A stretch of 32,986 nt of DNA from Acidobacteriota bacterium (GTDB lineage Bacteria; Acidobacteriota; Vicinamibacteria; Vicinamibacterales; UBA8438), in the NCBI GenBank assembly GCA_026708265.1, contig JAPOVI010000356.1, positions 1 to 32,986 of the forward strand. The letters run 5' to 3'. Numbering within the stretch: the stretch's first letter is position 1; each line of letters opens with the position of its first letter. The notes below the pieces were generated by a model. The model was not told where the DNA came from. It saw only the letters and a list, made by a program, of their open reading frames with translations, and searched no databases. This document shows, piece by piece, positions 1 through 8,116 of this stretch. The position numbers and the translations under genes were made by a program.

Positions 1-638
1 AGCATGATGTTCGCGGCGGTGTTCCGCTCGCGGTAGAACTCCTCGAAGAAGCGCGACGTGACGCGTCCCTCGCGGTCGACGATGAACGTGCCCGGGAACG
101 GCGTGCCGACGATCATCGGATTGGCGCCGAACACGGAGACGTACTGGTTCACGTCGGCCTTGACGTCCGGGTCGTCGGCGTTGGGACCGATGCCCTCCTC
201 GGCAATGTGGTTGTAGATGCCGAAGGCGCGGATCGCGGCGGAGTCGTCATCGGAGAGCAGCGGGACGTCCTTGACGCCGCGCCGCTCCGCGAAAGCGGCC
301 AGCACCTCTTCCGTGTCGTAGCTGATGGCGGCGACGCCGAGCCCCTGCGCCCGCAGGTCTTCGAGCCGGTCTTGCAGCTCCACGAGCTGCGCTTTGCAGT
401 ACGGTCACCAGTTGGCCGAGCGGTGGAAGACGATCATCGCCCCCCGCTCGCCCATGATGGAGTCCAGCGTCTGTACCTTCCCGTACTGATCCGGGAGCGC
501 GAAGTCGGGGATCCGCTCTCCCACCTGCGGTCCGAGCGACGATACGTCCACCGGCTCCCTCTCCTGCGCGTCCGGCGCGACGGGCATCGCCAGCACGAGG
601 CCGGCGGCGACGATTGCGGCGTACACCATGCGTCTCAT
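1..638 (-). CDS. Redoxin (AhpC/TSA-type) selenoprotein, UxxC, 3' end cut by window
   Basis: Predicted periplasmic thioredoxin-fold peroxidase or thiol oxidoreductase. Reading through an in-frame TGA (405-407) gives an open frame of 212 codons to the window edge. The ATG at 638 is chosen because AGGA lies 8 nt upstream; a signal peptide follows (residues 1-25, ending VAPDAQ). The redoxin core begins at about residue 38 (GERIPDFALPDQYGKV). The active site is SANW-TGA-PYC, so residue 78 occupies the first cysteine of the CxxC site of this family and Cys81 the second. Conserved family features continue after the TGA: AISYDTEEVL, a VKDVPLLSDDD segment and TPFPGTFIVDREGRV. A hairpin fitting a bacterial SECIS lies downstream. 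It is divergent from the TonB-like gene. A simple nonsense mutation is the alternative, but the exact position and intact downstream frame make selenocysteine much more likely. Confidence 0.88.
374..390 (-). promoter_or_regulatory. Candidate bacterial SECIS hairpin (redoxin)
   Basis: On the minus strand GCAGCTC (390-384) pairs perfectly with GAGCTGC (380-374) around a GTG loop (383-381). The loop begins 21 nt after the TGA and has G as its first base. Stem length, distance and loop G match the known bacterial SECIS rules; this is not a folded or scored prediction. Confidence 0.7.
405..407 (-). other. Predicted selenocysteine codon (UGA), residue 78 of redoxin
   Basis: The TGA falls between Trp77 and Pro79 in W-x-P-Y-C, where relatives have Cys (TGC or TGT). 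The reading frame is open on both sides and homologous on both sides to redoxins. Confidence 0.85.
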
Positions 639-946
639 GCGCGGGATCCTAGCACCTGCGCTGCCGTACGCGCACGAGCCTGCCCCCACTCCCCGGCGGG
701 CGGAGGAACGGGTGGCGACGCGAGCGTGCTCGCCCCATTCGAGGGTCGAGGAAGCTGGTTCGCACTCGAGCTCGTCGGCTGTCGGCGGCAGGCGATGTCG
801 AGTTGCCACGACGACGGCCCGCGCGCAGCGTCGGCCGCCACGGATTGCGGCCCTGCGGCCGTAGACGTACGATGCTGGCGTAGGCTGCTGCCCGGACCGA
901 CGCCGCCCGAAGTGCGGCTCAATGGGCGGCCGGAGAGGAGAGCTTC
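639..946. other. Divergent intergenic region, no gene seen
   Basis: About 308 bp separates the divergent redoxin and TonB-like genes. The open frames crossing it are antisense or out-of-frame and have no recognisable protein. It contains the redoxin ribosome site (AGGA, near 650), the promoter candidate at 845-873, and the GGAGAGGAGAG ribosome site before the TonB-like gene. Confidence 0.6.
845..873 (+). promoter_or_regulatory. Candidate sigma70-like promoter of TonB-like gene
   Basis: TTGCGG (845-850) is followed after exactly 17 nt by TACGAT (868-873), about 74 nt upstream of the start codon. The spacing is ideal and both boxes match the other promoter candidates in this window (TTGCGT/TACAAT, TTGGCT/TACGCT). 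Confidence 0.45.
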
Positions 947-1879
947 ATGAAGCGGGTGCCCGCGTCGTCGGCCGTGGTCGCGATTCTGGCTGTCGTCGTC
1001 GGTGCGGGATGGGGATTCGGCACCCCGGTCGCGCACGCCGCGCAACGGGCGCAGCCGGCGGAGCCGTCGACCGAGCGCATCGAGCTCGAGGTCGTCGTCA
1101 CCCAGACGGTCGGTTATGTGGCGACCGCGGAGGAGGCGCCGGAAGGTCGCACATGGCGCGTCCGAGCCATGACGACCGCCGGCAGCGGTGTCAGAGTCTT
1201 TGGCCAGGCGTCTGAGGTCGAGGCGACACCGCGGCTCCTCGACGACGGGCGCGTGGCCATCCGCCTGAGAGTCGTGGCGTTCCGCGCGACCGGGGCGGCG
1301 GATGTCGCCATCCAGGCGAGTCTCGACGTCGCACTCGAGAACGGAACGCCCACGATCGTCGCGGAGGCCGCCAATCCCGCGAACGACAGCGTGGTCACCG
1401 TGGAGGTCACCGCGATCGTCCTCGACCGTCCCGCCGATGAGAGCGCAGCCCGGCCGGTCGAGCCGATCCGGGTGGGTGGCGACGTGCCCCCGCCCCGGAA
1501 GACCCACGACGTCTCGCCCGACTACCCGGCCGGCGCCCGAGCGGCCCGCGCGCAGGGCGTGGTCATCCTCGAAGCGACTATCGGCCCGACCGGCGAGGTG
1601 GTCGAGGTCGAGGTGCTGCGTTCCGTTCCCGAGCTCGACGAGGCCGCGGTCACCGCGGTCCGGCAGTGGCGCTACGAGCCGACCCTGGTCGACGGTGTGG
1701 CCGTGCCGGTCCTGATGACGGTGACGGTCCACTTCACGCTGATGCCGCGGAGCCAGGACAAAGCCTCGCCGTCTCCGCCCCCGCCGGCTCCGGGTCGACC
1801 GGTAGCCACCGGTCCCGGCGAAGTTGCCCCATCGCCCGTCGGCGGGCCGGTGGAGCCGGCGCAAAGCCCAGGCCGCTGA
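947..1879 (+). CDS. Secreted TonB C-terminal domain protein
   Basis: The 310-residue product has a signal peptide or N-terminal anchor (residues 1-32, ending PVAHAA). An unrecognised beta-rich domain follows (about 37-165), and then a TonB C-terminal domain (about 173-264). Family hallmarks of TonB_C are visible: YPAGARAARAQGVVILEATI, TGEVVEVEVLRSVPELDEAA and AVRQWRYEPTLVDG. A Pro/Ser-rich tail (270-310) follows the domain, whereas classical TonB carries its proline-rich stretch before it. GGAGAGGAG just upstream fixes the start. Proteins with this domain energise TonB-dependent receptors or serve as periplasmic scaffolds. No ExbB or ExbD gene is nearby, so the exact role is open. Confidence 0.85.
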   Translation: MKRVPASSAVVAILAVVVGAGWGFGTPVAHAAQRAQPAEPSTERIELEVVVTQTVGYVATAEEAPEGRTWRVRAMTTAGSGVRVFGQASEVEATPRLLDDGRVAIRLRVVAFRATGAADVAIQASLDVALENGTPTIVAEAANPANDSVVTVEVTAIVLDRPADESAARPVEPIRVGGDVPPPRKTHDVSPDYPAGARAARAQGVVILEATIGPTGEVVEVEVLRSVPELDEAAVTAVRQWRYEPTLVDGVAVPVLMTVTVHFTLMPRSQDKASPSPPPPAPGRPVATGPGEVAPSPVGGPVEPAQSPGR

Positions 1880-1905
1880 TCGACCCCCGCCGATTTCGGC
1901 CGCCC

Positions 1906-1954
1906 TTGACAGCGTCGATCCGCCCGCGCAATGATAGGCAGACGGTCGGTCTAT
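1906..1954 (+). promoter_or_regulatory. Candidate promoter and TetR operator before the export operon
   Basis: A consensus TTGACA (1906-1911) is followed 17-18 nt later by a weak -10 (CAATGA or AATGAT, 1929-1935). An imperfect palindrome with AGAC (1940-1943) and GTCT (1949-1952) arms lies where transcription would start, a usual place for an autoregulating TetR protein. The -10 and the palindrome are both weak. Confidence 0.4.
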
Positions 1955-1966
1955 GAATAGAAGGCC

Positions 1967-2722
1967 ATGGCGCGGACGGTGAACGAGGCGGCGCACGCCG
2001 AGCGGCGGAGCGCGTTCCTGGATACGGCCCAGCGGTTGATGGGGACCAAGGGCTACGAGCAGATGACGATCCAGGACGTGCTGAACGACCTCGGGGCCTC
2101 GAAGGGAGCGCTCTACCACTACTTCGACTCCAAGCAGGCGCTGCTCGAGGGGATCGTGGAGCGCTACACGGAGGCGGCGGAGGAGCACCTCGCGCGCTGC
2201 GCGGCCGACGCGGAGCTGACCGCGCTCGACAAGCTCCGGCGCTTCTTCACTGGCATCCGCCCGAGCGCGGCGGAGATGCGGCTCGGCCTCGCCGCCCTCC
2301 CGTCCTGGTACTCCGACGACAACGCCGGCGCGCGCCACCGGACGGGGGTGCGGCTGGCGGATCGGACGGCCCCGCTCCTGGCGCGGATCGTCGAGCAGGG
2401 CGTGGCGGAGGGGGTGTTCACGGCGGCGTTCGCCGAGCCGGCGGGCCGAATCGCGATCGGGCTGATCCTCGATCTCGACGAGACCACCGGCCGGCAGTTG
2501 CTGGCGGCGGGACCCGGCGGACTCGACGCGGCGAGCATCGAGCGGACGGTGGCCGCCTATACGGACGCGCTGGAGCGGGTGCTCGGCGCGCCCGCGGGCT
2601 CACTGGTGCTGATCGATCCCGCGGCGCTGCGGGCGTGGCTGGATGTCTCGAACGACGCGCAGTCCGAGGAGGCTGCCCGCGAAACGGAGGGAAAGACGCA
2701 ATGGCACGGAGCAACGACGTGA
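1967..2722 (+). CDS. TetR/AcrR family transcriptional regulator
   Basis: The 251-residue product has an N-terminal helix-turn-helix domain (about residues 12-60): AFLDTAQRLMGTKGYEQMTI, then DVLNDLGASKGALYHYFDSK, the classic TetR signature. The rest is a helical ligand-binding domain with no assignable ligand. It is the first gene of the export operon, and its last 22 nt overlap the start of the LolA-like gene, so the two are probably translationally coupled. It likely represses its own operon through the palindrome near 1940-1952. The ATG at 1967 has a short AGAAGG ribosome site directly before it. The C-terminus (about 225-251) is poorly conserved in character. Confidence 0.9.
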   Translation: MARTVNEAAHAERRSAFLDTAQRLMGTKGYEQMTIQDVLNDLGASKGALYHYFDSKQALLEGIVERYTEAAEEHLARCAADAELTALDKLRRFFTGIRPSAAEMRLGLAALPSWYSDDNAGARHRTGVRLADRTAPLLARIVEQGVAEGVFTAAFAEPAGRIAIGLILDLDETTGRQLLAAGPGGLDAASIERTVAAYTDALERVLGAPAGSLVLIDPAALRAWLDVSNDAQSEEAARETEGKTQWHGATT

Positions 2723-3477
2723 GACGGCGAATCGCAGCCCTGGTCGTGCTGGCCGCTCTGGCGACGGCGGGCACGGCGCACGCGCAGCTCGATCCCATCG
2801 AGATCATGAACCGCGTGCAGGACCTCTACCGCGGCGAATCGAGCCACGGCCAGGTGACGATGGAGATCGTTACCGAGCACTGGTCGCGTTCGCTGACGAT
2901 GGAGTCGTGGTCGTACGGGGAGGATCACTCCCTGATCCGGATCCTGGCCCCGGCCCGCGAAGCGGGCACCGCCACGCTGATGGCGGACGACGACATCTGG
3001 AACTACCTGCCGCGGGTCGACCGGACCATCAAGGTGCCGGCCTCGATGATGGGCGGCTCGTGGATGGGGTCGCACTTCACGAACGACGACCTCGTGCAGG
3101 AGAGCCGCCTGGTCGACGACTACGACGTCGAGATCACCTTCGACGGCGAGCGCGACGGGATGCGGGTGTGGGAGATCACGCTCACGCCGAAGCCCGAGGC
3201 CGCGGTGGTCTGGGGCCGCGTCGAGTACACCGTGCGGCAGGCGGACACGTTGCCGGTCAGCGTCCTCTACTACGACGAGGACGGCGAGGTGGCCCGTTCG
3301 ATGGAGTTCAAGGAATACGAGCGGATCGGCGGCCGCACCATGCCGCGCCTGATGGACATGCGCCCGGCGGACAAGCCGGAGGAGCGGACGACGATGCGCT
3401 ACGACGACATCGAGTACGACGTCGGCATCGACGAGTCGTTCTTCTCGCTGCGCACCCTGCAGACCCGGCGGCGGTGA
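2701..3477 (+). CDS. LolA-like outer membrane lipoprotein-sorting protein
   Basis: Secreted protein of 258 residues in the outer-membrane lipoprotein-sorting family (COG2834-like). The start at 2701 (MARSNDVRRR) is chosen over an upstream in-frame ATG because GGAGGG lies just before it and a clean signal peptide (ending GTAHAQ) follows. The mature part starts LDPIEIMNRVQDLYRGESS and contains the half-barrel strands typical of the LolA fold, such as DDDIWNYLPRVDRTIKVP and MRVWEITLTPKPEAAVVWGR. LolA-fold proteins carry lipids or lipoproteins across the periplasm. Placement directly before two LolC/E-type permeases and an ATPase supports that role. It overlaps the regulator gene by 22 nt. Confidence 0.88.
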   Translation: MARSNDVRRRIAALVVLAALATAGTAHAQLDPIEIMNRVQDLYRGESSHGQVTMEIVTEHWSRSLTMESWSYGEDHSLIRILAPAREAGTATLMADDDIWNYLPRVDRTIKVPASMMGGSWMGSHFTNDDLVQESRLVDDYDVEITFDGERDGMRVWEITLTPKPEAAVVWGRVEYTVRQADTLPVSVLYYDEDGEVARSMEFKEYERIGGRTMPRLMDMRPADKPEERTTMRYDDIEYDVGIDESFFSLRTLQTRRR

Positions 3478-3484
3478 GCGCGCG

Positions 3485-4744
3485 ATGAGCGAGTCCCCCT
3501 GGTCCCGCATCGGCTGGCGCAACGTCAGGCGCCACCCCAAGCGCACCATCCTCACCGCGCTGGGCCTGGCCGTCGGTTACGGCCTCGTCGTGTTCTTCAT
3601 CGGCTGGGTGAACGGCCTCGTCGCCGAGATGGTCGAGAACGCGACCGGCCTGATGAGCGGCCAGATCGAGATCCACGATGCCGAGTACCGGCCCGAGCGC
3701 AGCATCTACGACACCCTCGGGGGGCGCGACGGCGTCGACTACGCGGCGCTGATGGACCGCATCGCGGAGGACGAGCGCGCGGTGGGGGTGGCGCCGCGGG
3801 TCTTCGCGGCCGGCCTCGTCAGCTCGGGCGAGGCGACGACGGCCGGCCAGTTGATGGGTATCGATCCGGCGCGCGAGACCGGTGTGACCCGGTTCCTCGA
3901 GGGGCTGAACGAGGGGCGCCTGCCCGAGACGGGCCGCAACGAGATGGCGATCGGGTCCGAGATGGCCCGCCAGCTCGAGGTGGGGGTCGGCGACGAGCTG
4001 GTGGTCGTCGCGCCGGGGGCGGACGGCTCCATGGGCAACGACCTCTACACCGTAGCCGGCATCTACACCACCGGCCTGGTCGAGCTCGATGCGACCAACG
4101 CGGTGCTGCCGCTCGCCGACCTCCAGGCGCTGGTGACGCTGGATCCGGCCCGGATCCACGAGATCGTCGTGGCCACGACCGACCCGTTCCTCGCCGACGA
4201 CATGGCGGCAGGCGTCGCCGCCTCCCTGGGTGCGGACGACCTGGGGATGGAGGTCGCGTCGTGGACCGAGCTGAATCCCGTCATCCTGGAGTACAGCGCG
4301 CTCATCGACAGCTTCTACCTGATCATCTACCTCTTCGTCTTCGGCATCGCCATCTTCGGGGTCGCCAACACGATGCTGATGGCGACCTACGAGCGACGGC
4401 GCGAGATCGCCGTGATGCTGGCGATGGGCGCGGCCCCGGGCGCGATCGTGAAGGCCATCCTGTACGAGGCCGCGGCGATGGGGCTGCTGAGCGTCGCCGT
4501 CGGAGTGGCCCTCTCGCTGCCCCCCATGCTGTGGTGGGCCGCCGCTCCGGTTGACATGAGCTGGCTGTACGGCGGCGTGACCTTTCAGGGGGTCCTGGTG
4601 CGGCCCGTGATACGGGTCGCGCTCGACCCGACGCACTGGGTGCAGGCGGCGGTGGCGCTGTTCGCCACGGCGCTCGTCGCGGCCCTCTATCCGGCGTGGC
4701 GGGCGTCGCGCGTGCCGCCGGCCGACACGCTTTCCGGAATATAG
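3485..4744 (+). CDS. ABC transporter permease, FtsX/LolC/MacB type (first)
   Basis: Inner-membrane permease of 419 residues. It begins with the usual cytoplasmic stretch (IGWRNVRRHPKRTILTALGL) leading into a first membrane helix (about 22-42). A large periplasmic MacB-PCD-like domain follows (about 43-270). The FtsX core has three helices near 278-300, 325-350 and 385-405, including VFGIAIFGVANTMLMATYER and RREIAVMLAMGAAPGAIVKA. The gene lies 7 bp after the LolA-like gene and 14 bp before a second permease. Such pairs form heterodimers driven by a LolD/MacB-type ATPase to extract lipoproteins or extrude substrates. Substrate is not determinable from sequence. Confidence 0.9.
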   Translation: MSESPWSRIGWRNVRRHPKRTILTALGLAVGYGLVVFFIGWVNGLVAEMVENATGLMSGQIEIHDAEYRPERSIYDTLGGRDGVDYAALMDRIAEDERAVGVAPRVFAAGLVSSGEATTAGQLMGIDPARETGVTRFLEGLNEGRLPETGRNEMAIGSEMARQLEVGVGDELVVVAPGADGSMGNDLYTVAGIYTTGLVELDATNAVLPLADLQALVTLDPARIHEIVVATTDPFLADDMAAGVAASLGADDLGMEVASWTELNPVILEYSALIDSFYLIIYLFVFGIAIFGVANTMLMATYERRREIAVMLAMGAAPGAIVKAILYEAAAMGLLSVAVGVALSLPPMLWWAAAPVDMSWLYGGVTFQGVLVRPVIRVALDPTHWVQAAVALFATALVAALYPAWRASRVPPADTLSGI

Positions 4745-4758
4745 CGGGGACAGGCCAA

Positions 4759-6051
4759 ATGAAGGCACGACCTTCCATGCATCTCGGCGTCATCCTGATG
4801 CTGGCGCTGCGCAACCTGCGGCGCAACCTGCGGCGCACCGTCCTCACCGCGACCGCGTTCATCATCGGCGGGGCGCTGCTCACTTTCGCCCAGACGTTCG
4901 GGGACGGGACGCACGAGCAGTGGATCGACTCCGGCGTCCGCACCGGGAGCGGCCACGTCACGGTGGAGGTTCCCGACTTCCGCGTCAGCCGCAAGATCGA
5001 GGACCGGCTGCCGGGCAGCACGCTGCAGCTCGTCCGCAAGGCGGTCGACTCTTCCGCGGCTGCCGACCGGGTCACGGACGTCTTCTACCGGTTGACGATC
5101 AACGGACTCGCCACCTCGGCGTCCGGCGCGCGCGGGGCCCAGGTCCTGGGGGTCGATCCGACGATCGAGGCGGCGCTCAGCCCGCTCGACGAGCAGGTCG
5201 TCGAGGGGCGCTACCTGGAGAAGGACGACCGCCTTGCGGCCTACGTCGGAGCCGGGCTGGTCGACGCCCTCGACCTGCGCATCGGCTCCCGGCTGGTGGT
5301 GATGGCGCAGGACGCGCACAAGGAGGTAGCCGGTCAGCTCGTGCGCGTCGTCGGCATCTTCCGGACGGGCATCAGCGAACTCGACGACGCCGTGATTCAC
5401 GTGCCGATCGCGACGGCCGGGGAATGGCTGGGAACGGGCAGCGACGTCACCAACGTCGGCGTCATGGTCGACGACAGCCGCGCCGTGCCGGGGCTCGCCC
5501 GGCATCTGCGGCGGGAGCTGGCCGAGCCGATCGGCAAGGGGAGCACCACGGTGATGGACTGGCGCGAGGCGATGCCCGCGCTCTACTCCGCCGTCCTGCT
5601 CGACGAGTGGAGCGCGTACCTCATCCTGGGCATCCTCTTCGTCATCGTCGGCTTCAGCATCATCAACACCGTCCTGATGTCGGTCCTCCACCGCCACCGG
5701 GAGTTCGGCGTGCTCCAGGCGCTGGGGCTGACCCCGCGCCAGACCGGCTCGGTGGTGCTGGCCGAGGGGCTGCTGCAGACGGTCGTCTGCGCGATCCTCG
5801 GGGTGGCGGTGGGGCTCGGCATCACGGCCGCCTTCAGCGGAGGCATCGACATCAGCGGCATGACCGGTGACATGGAGAACATGGAGTTCTCCGGGGTGGT
5901 GGTCGACCCGGTCATCGTGCCCATGGTCACTCCGGTGCGCATCCTGTACATCCTCGGTTTCATGGTCCTCATCGGCGTCGTCTCGTCCGTCTACCCCGCC
6001 ATGCGGGCCGCCACCATCGACGTTACCGAGTCGATGAAGTTCGAGCGCTAG
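4759..6051 (+). CDS. ABC transporter permease, FtsX/LolC/MacB type (second)
   Basis: Second permease, 430 residues, with the same architecture as its neighbour. LALRNLRRNLRRTVLTATAF precedes the first helix, a periplasmic MacB-PCD-like domain follows (about 50-270), and the FtsX domain contains LFVIVGFSIINTVLMSVLHR and HREFGVLQALGLTPRQTGSV. It ends with the typical VYPAMRAATIDVTESMKFER-type tail. An in-frame ATG at 4696 lies inside the preceding gene. The ATG at 4759, 14 nt after that gene's stop and behind GGGGACAGG, is the better start. With the first permease it probably forms a LolCE-like heterodimer. Confidence 0.9.
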   Translation: MKARPSMHLGVILMLALRNLRRNLRRTVLTATAFIIGGALLTFAQTFGDGTHEQWIDSGVRTGSGHVTVEVPDFRVSRKIEDRLPGSTLQLVRKAVDSSAAADRVTDVFYRLTINGLATSASGARGAQVLGVDPTIEAALSPLDEQVVEGRYLEKDDRLAAYVGAGLVDALDLRIGSRLVVMAQDAHKEVAGQLVRVVGIFRTGISELDDAVIHVPIATAGEWLGTGSDVTNVGVMVDDSRAVPGLARHLRRELAEPIGKGSTTVMDWREAMPALYSAVLLDEWSAYLILGILFVIVGFSIINTVLMSVLHRHREFGVLQALGLTPRQTGSVVLAEGLLQTVVCAILGVAVGLGITAAFSGGIDISGMTGDMENMEFSGVVVDPVIVPMVTPVRILYILGFMVLIGVVSSVYPAMRAATIDVTESMKFER

Positions 6052-6097
6052 GCCAAGCGGAGCGGCAGGCGACGATTGGCGGGCGAGGGAGTCTGCA

Positions 6098-6799
6098 ATG
6101 AGCGAATCGAACGGTTACGCCGTGCGCACCGCCGGCGTATGGAAGGTCTTCGAGCAGGAAGCGGAAGAGGTGCAGGCGGTCCGCGACGTCAGCCTGACGA
6201 TCGGCCGCGGCGAGTTCACGGCCCTCGCGGGGCCGTCGGGATCGGGCAAGACGACGCTGCTGAACCTGATCGGCGGGCTCACGCGCCCCACCCGCGGCGA
6301 GATCTGGGTCGCGGGCCAGGAGCTCGGGGCGCTTTCGAACCAGGAGCTCGCGCATCTTCGGCTCGAGCAGGTCGGCTTCGTCTTCCAGGCCTACAACCTG
6401 CTGCCGGTGCTCACGGCGCTCGAGAACGCGGAGTTCCCGATGCTGCTCCAGGGCGTGCCCGCGGCCGAGCGCTCGGAGCGCATCCGCGAGCTCTTCGATC
6501 GGACCGGCATGACGGGGCTGGAGGACCGGCGGCCGGGCAAGCTCTCCGGCGGGCAACAGCAGCGGGTCGCCGTGGTGCGGGCGGTAGCGAGCCAGCCGGC
6601 GCTGGTCCTGGCCGACGAGCCGACCGCCAACCTCGACTCGCACGCCAGCGAGGCGCTGCTCGACATGATGGCCGAGCTCAACCGCGAGCTCGGCGTCACC
6701 TTCGTCTTCGCGACGCACGACGGGCACGTGATGGAGCGGTCGCGCCGGCTGGTCCGGATGGTCGACGGCGCCATCGATTCGGACGAGACACGCTCCTGA
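6098..6799 (+). CDS. ABC transporter ATP-binding protein, LolD/MacB type
   Basis: ATPase of 233 residues, the normal size for a stand-alone LolD/FtsE-type subunit. Walker A is GPSGSGKTT (45-53), the Q-loop glutamine is Gln97, the signature is LSGGQ (149-153), Walker B is LVLADEP with Glu174, and the H-loop is ATHD (His207). All catalytic residues are intact. A strong GAGGGAG ribosome site precedes the start. It follows the two permeases by 46 bp, and its stop overlaps the start of the barrel gene (TGATG). It should power the permease pair. Confidence 0.94.
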   Translation: MSESNGYAVRTAGVWKVFEQEAEEVQAVRDVSLTIGRGEFTALAGPSGSGKTTLLNLIGGLTRPTRGEIWVAGQELGALSNQELAHLRLEQVGFVFQAYNLLPVLTALENAEFPMLLQGVPAAERSERIRELFDRTGMTGLEDRRPGKLSGGQQQRVAVVRAVASQPALVLADEPTANLDSHASEALLDMMAELNRELGVTFVFATHDGHVMERSRRLVRMVDGAIDSDETRS

Positions 6800-7998
6800 T
6801 GCGCCGCGCCGCCCGCATCCTTGTGGCCGTCGCCTGCTGGTGGGTGGCTGCGGCCGGCGCGGTCCATGCCCAGCCGGACTGGATCTCGGGCTACCTCCTC
6901 AGCGCGCCGCTCTTCAGCGGGGCCAGCACGTTCGGACCGAGCAACGCCAGCAACTTCAATCGCTTCCGGCTGAACATCGAGCCATCGGCGGGGCCGTTCT
7001 CGGTAGAGGTCGCCTACGAGCACGGAGTCACCTTTCAGCAGCACCCGCAGCAGCTCGGCCTCGGCCTGACCGGCCTCCAGAGCGGCGCCGAGTGGTGGGA
7101 TCTGGGCGGCACGATCACGCCGTCCCGGCAGCAGAATGCGGTCTGGACGCACCGCCTCGACCGCTTCAACATCGGTTGGAGCCCCACCGACAACATCGAT
7201 ATCCGGGTCGGGCGGCAGGCGATCTCGTGGGGCACGACGCAGTTCCTGAACCCGGCCGATCCGTTCGTCCCGTTCGTCCCCTCGGATCCGATCCGGTTGT
7301 ACCGGGCCGGCGTGGACGCGTTCCGCGTCCGCGTCTACCCCAGCGCCCTCAGCGAGGTCGACTTCGTGGTCCGCCCGACCCGCAGCCCGGCGGGCGAGGA
7401 GCTCACGGCGTTGCTGCGCGGCCTGACCACCTGGCGCAACTGGGAGATCTCCGGCTGGGGCGGGAGCCTCTACGGCGACACGGCGGGCGCGATCGGCCTG
7501 GCCGGCGGCATCGGGCCCTGGGCGGTGCGGGCGGAGACGGTGGTCCGGGACCACGACGGGACCGTCGTCGGCAGCGGCACCATCGGCATCGACCGCGCCT
7601 TCTTCCTCGGGACCCAGGGCCGCGCGCTCGCCTTCGGCTGGGAGTACCAGCGCAACGGGCTGGGCGCTGTCGGCCCCGACGACCTGCTGCGCGTCTTCCT
7701 GTCGCCCGGGTCCAGCCGCGGCGAGTTCCAGGTGTACGGGCGGGACGAGACGGTGCTCAGCGTTTCCTACGAGGTCACCCCGCTCTGGAATGTGTCCGTG
7801 TTCGGGCTCCACAACCTCAACGACGGCAGCACCCTCCTGGCGCCGACCGTCGGCTACAACGCCGCCAGCAACGCCTCGGTCTCCGCCGCCGTCTACTTCG
7901 GCCTCGGACCCGACGAGAGCAGCCCCACCCGGCCCCTCGCTTCGGCGTACGGCCTCGTCAGCCCCGTCGGCATCATGATGGTGAGCTTTTTCTTCTAG
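6799..7998 (+). CDS. Predicted outer membrane beta-barrel protein
   Basis: Product of 399 residues with a signal peptide (about 1-25, ending GAVHAQ), then alternating amphipathic strands through to a C-terminal aromatic end (MMVSFFF), as in outer-membrane barrels. The segment VGRQAISWGTTQFLNPADPF resembles the motif in DUF1302-type and other barrels found beside ABC exporters; exact family membership is not certain. The start at 6799 overlaps the ATPase stop by one base and gives a clean signal peptide; a much longer frame from 6076 is an artefact overlapping the ATPase. As last gene of the operon it may supply the outer-membrane step of the export route. Confidence 0.8.
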   Translation: MRRAARILVAVACWWVAAAGAVHAQPDWISGYLLSAPLFSGASTFGPSNASNFNRFRLNIEPSAGPFSVEVAYEHGVTFQQHPQQLGLGLTGLQSGAEWWDLGGTITPSRQQNAVWTHRLDRFNIGWSPTDNIDIRVGRQAISWGTTQFLNPADPFVPFVPSDPIRLYRAGVDAFRVRVYPSALSEVDFVVRPTRSPAGEELTALLRGLTTWRNWEISGWGGSLYGDTAGAIGLAGGIGPWAVRAETVVRDHDGTVVGSGTIGIDRAFFLGTQGRALAFGWEYQRNGLGAVGPDDLLRVFLSPGSSRGEFQVYGRDETVLSVSYEVTPLWNVSVFGLHNLNDGSTLLAPTVGYNAASNASVSAAVYFGLGPDESSPTRPLASAYGLVSPVGIMMVSFFF

Positions 7999-8004
7999 CG
8001 CCGC

Positions 8005-8026
8005 CGAACCCGTCGCAGGCTCCGTG
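8005..8026. repeat. 22-bp exact dispersed repeat, copy 1
   Basis: The 22 nt beginning CGAACCCGTC and ending GGCTCCGTG are identical to 19349-19370. Both copies lie a few bases after a stop codon and upstream of a promoter-like segment. Function unknown. Confidence 0.6.
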
Positions 8027-8047
8027 TTCGGCCCCAGCCCCACCGGA

Positions 8048-8103
8048 CTAGGAGCTTGCCCCGCGCCACTCACTCCGTTGCGTTCTGCGGAGCAAGCTCC
8101 TAG
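8048..8103. repeat. Palindromic repeat, copy 1 (12-bp arms)
   Basis: CTAGGAGCTTGC (8048-8059) and GCAAGCTCCTAG (8092-8103) are perfect inverted arms around a 32-nt spacer containing CGTTGCGTTCTGCGG. A second copy lies at 25198-25251 with 9-bp arms and the same core. Both end 10-13 bp before a start codon. Confidence 0.75.
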
Positions 8104-8106
8104 ACT
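8078..8106 (+). promoter_or_regulatory. Candidate promoter inside palindromic repeat (exchanger gene)
   Basis: TTGCGT (8078-8083) is followed after 17 nt by TAGACT (8101-8106). The ATG at 8117 is only 10 nt further on, which would give a leaderless or nearly leaderless message. No Shine-Dalgarno is visible before this ATG. The layout is the same in the second copy. Confidence 0.45.
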
Positions 8107-8116
8107 GTCCGGCTGC

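Noticed and set aside
405-809. Redoxin as a 134-residue protein starting at 809 and ending at the TGA
   Set aside because: The start at 638 has a ribosome site and signal peptide, and the homology continues past the TGA.
6076-6798. N-terminal extension of the outer-membrane barrel gene
   Set aside because: It overlaps the ABC ATPase gene in another frame; the signal peptide begins at 6799.
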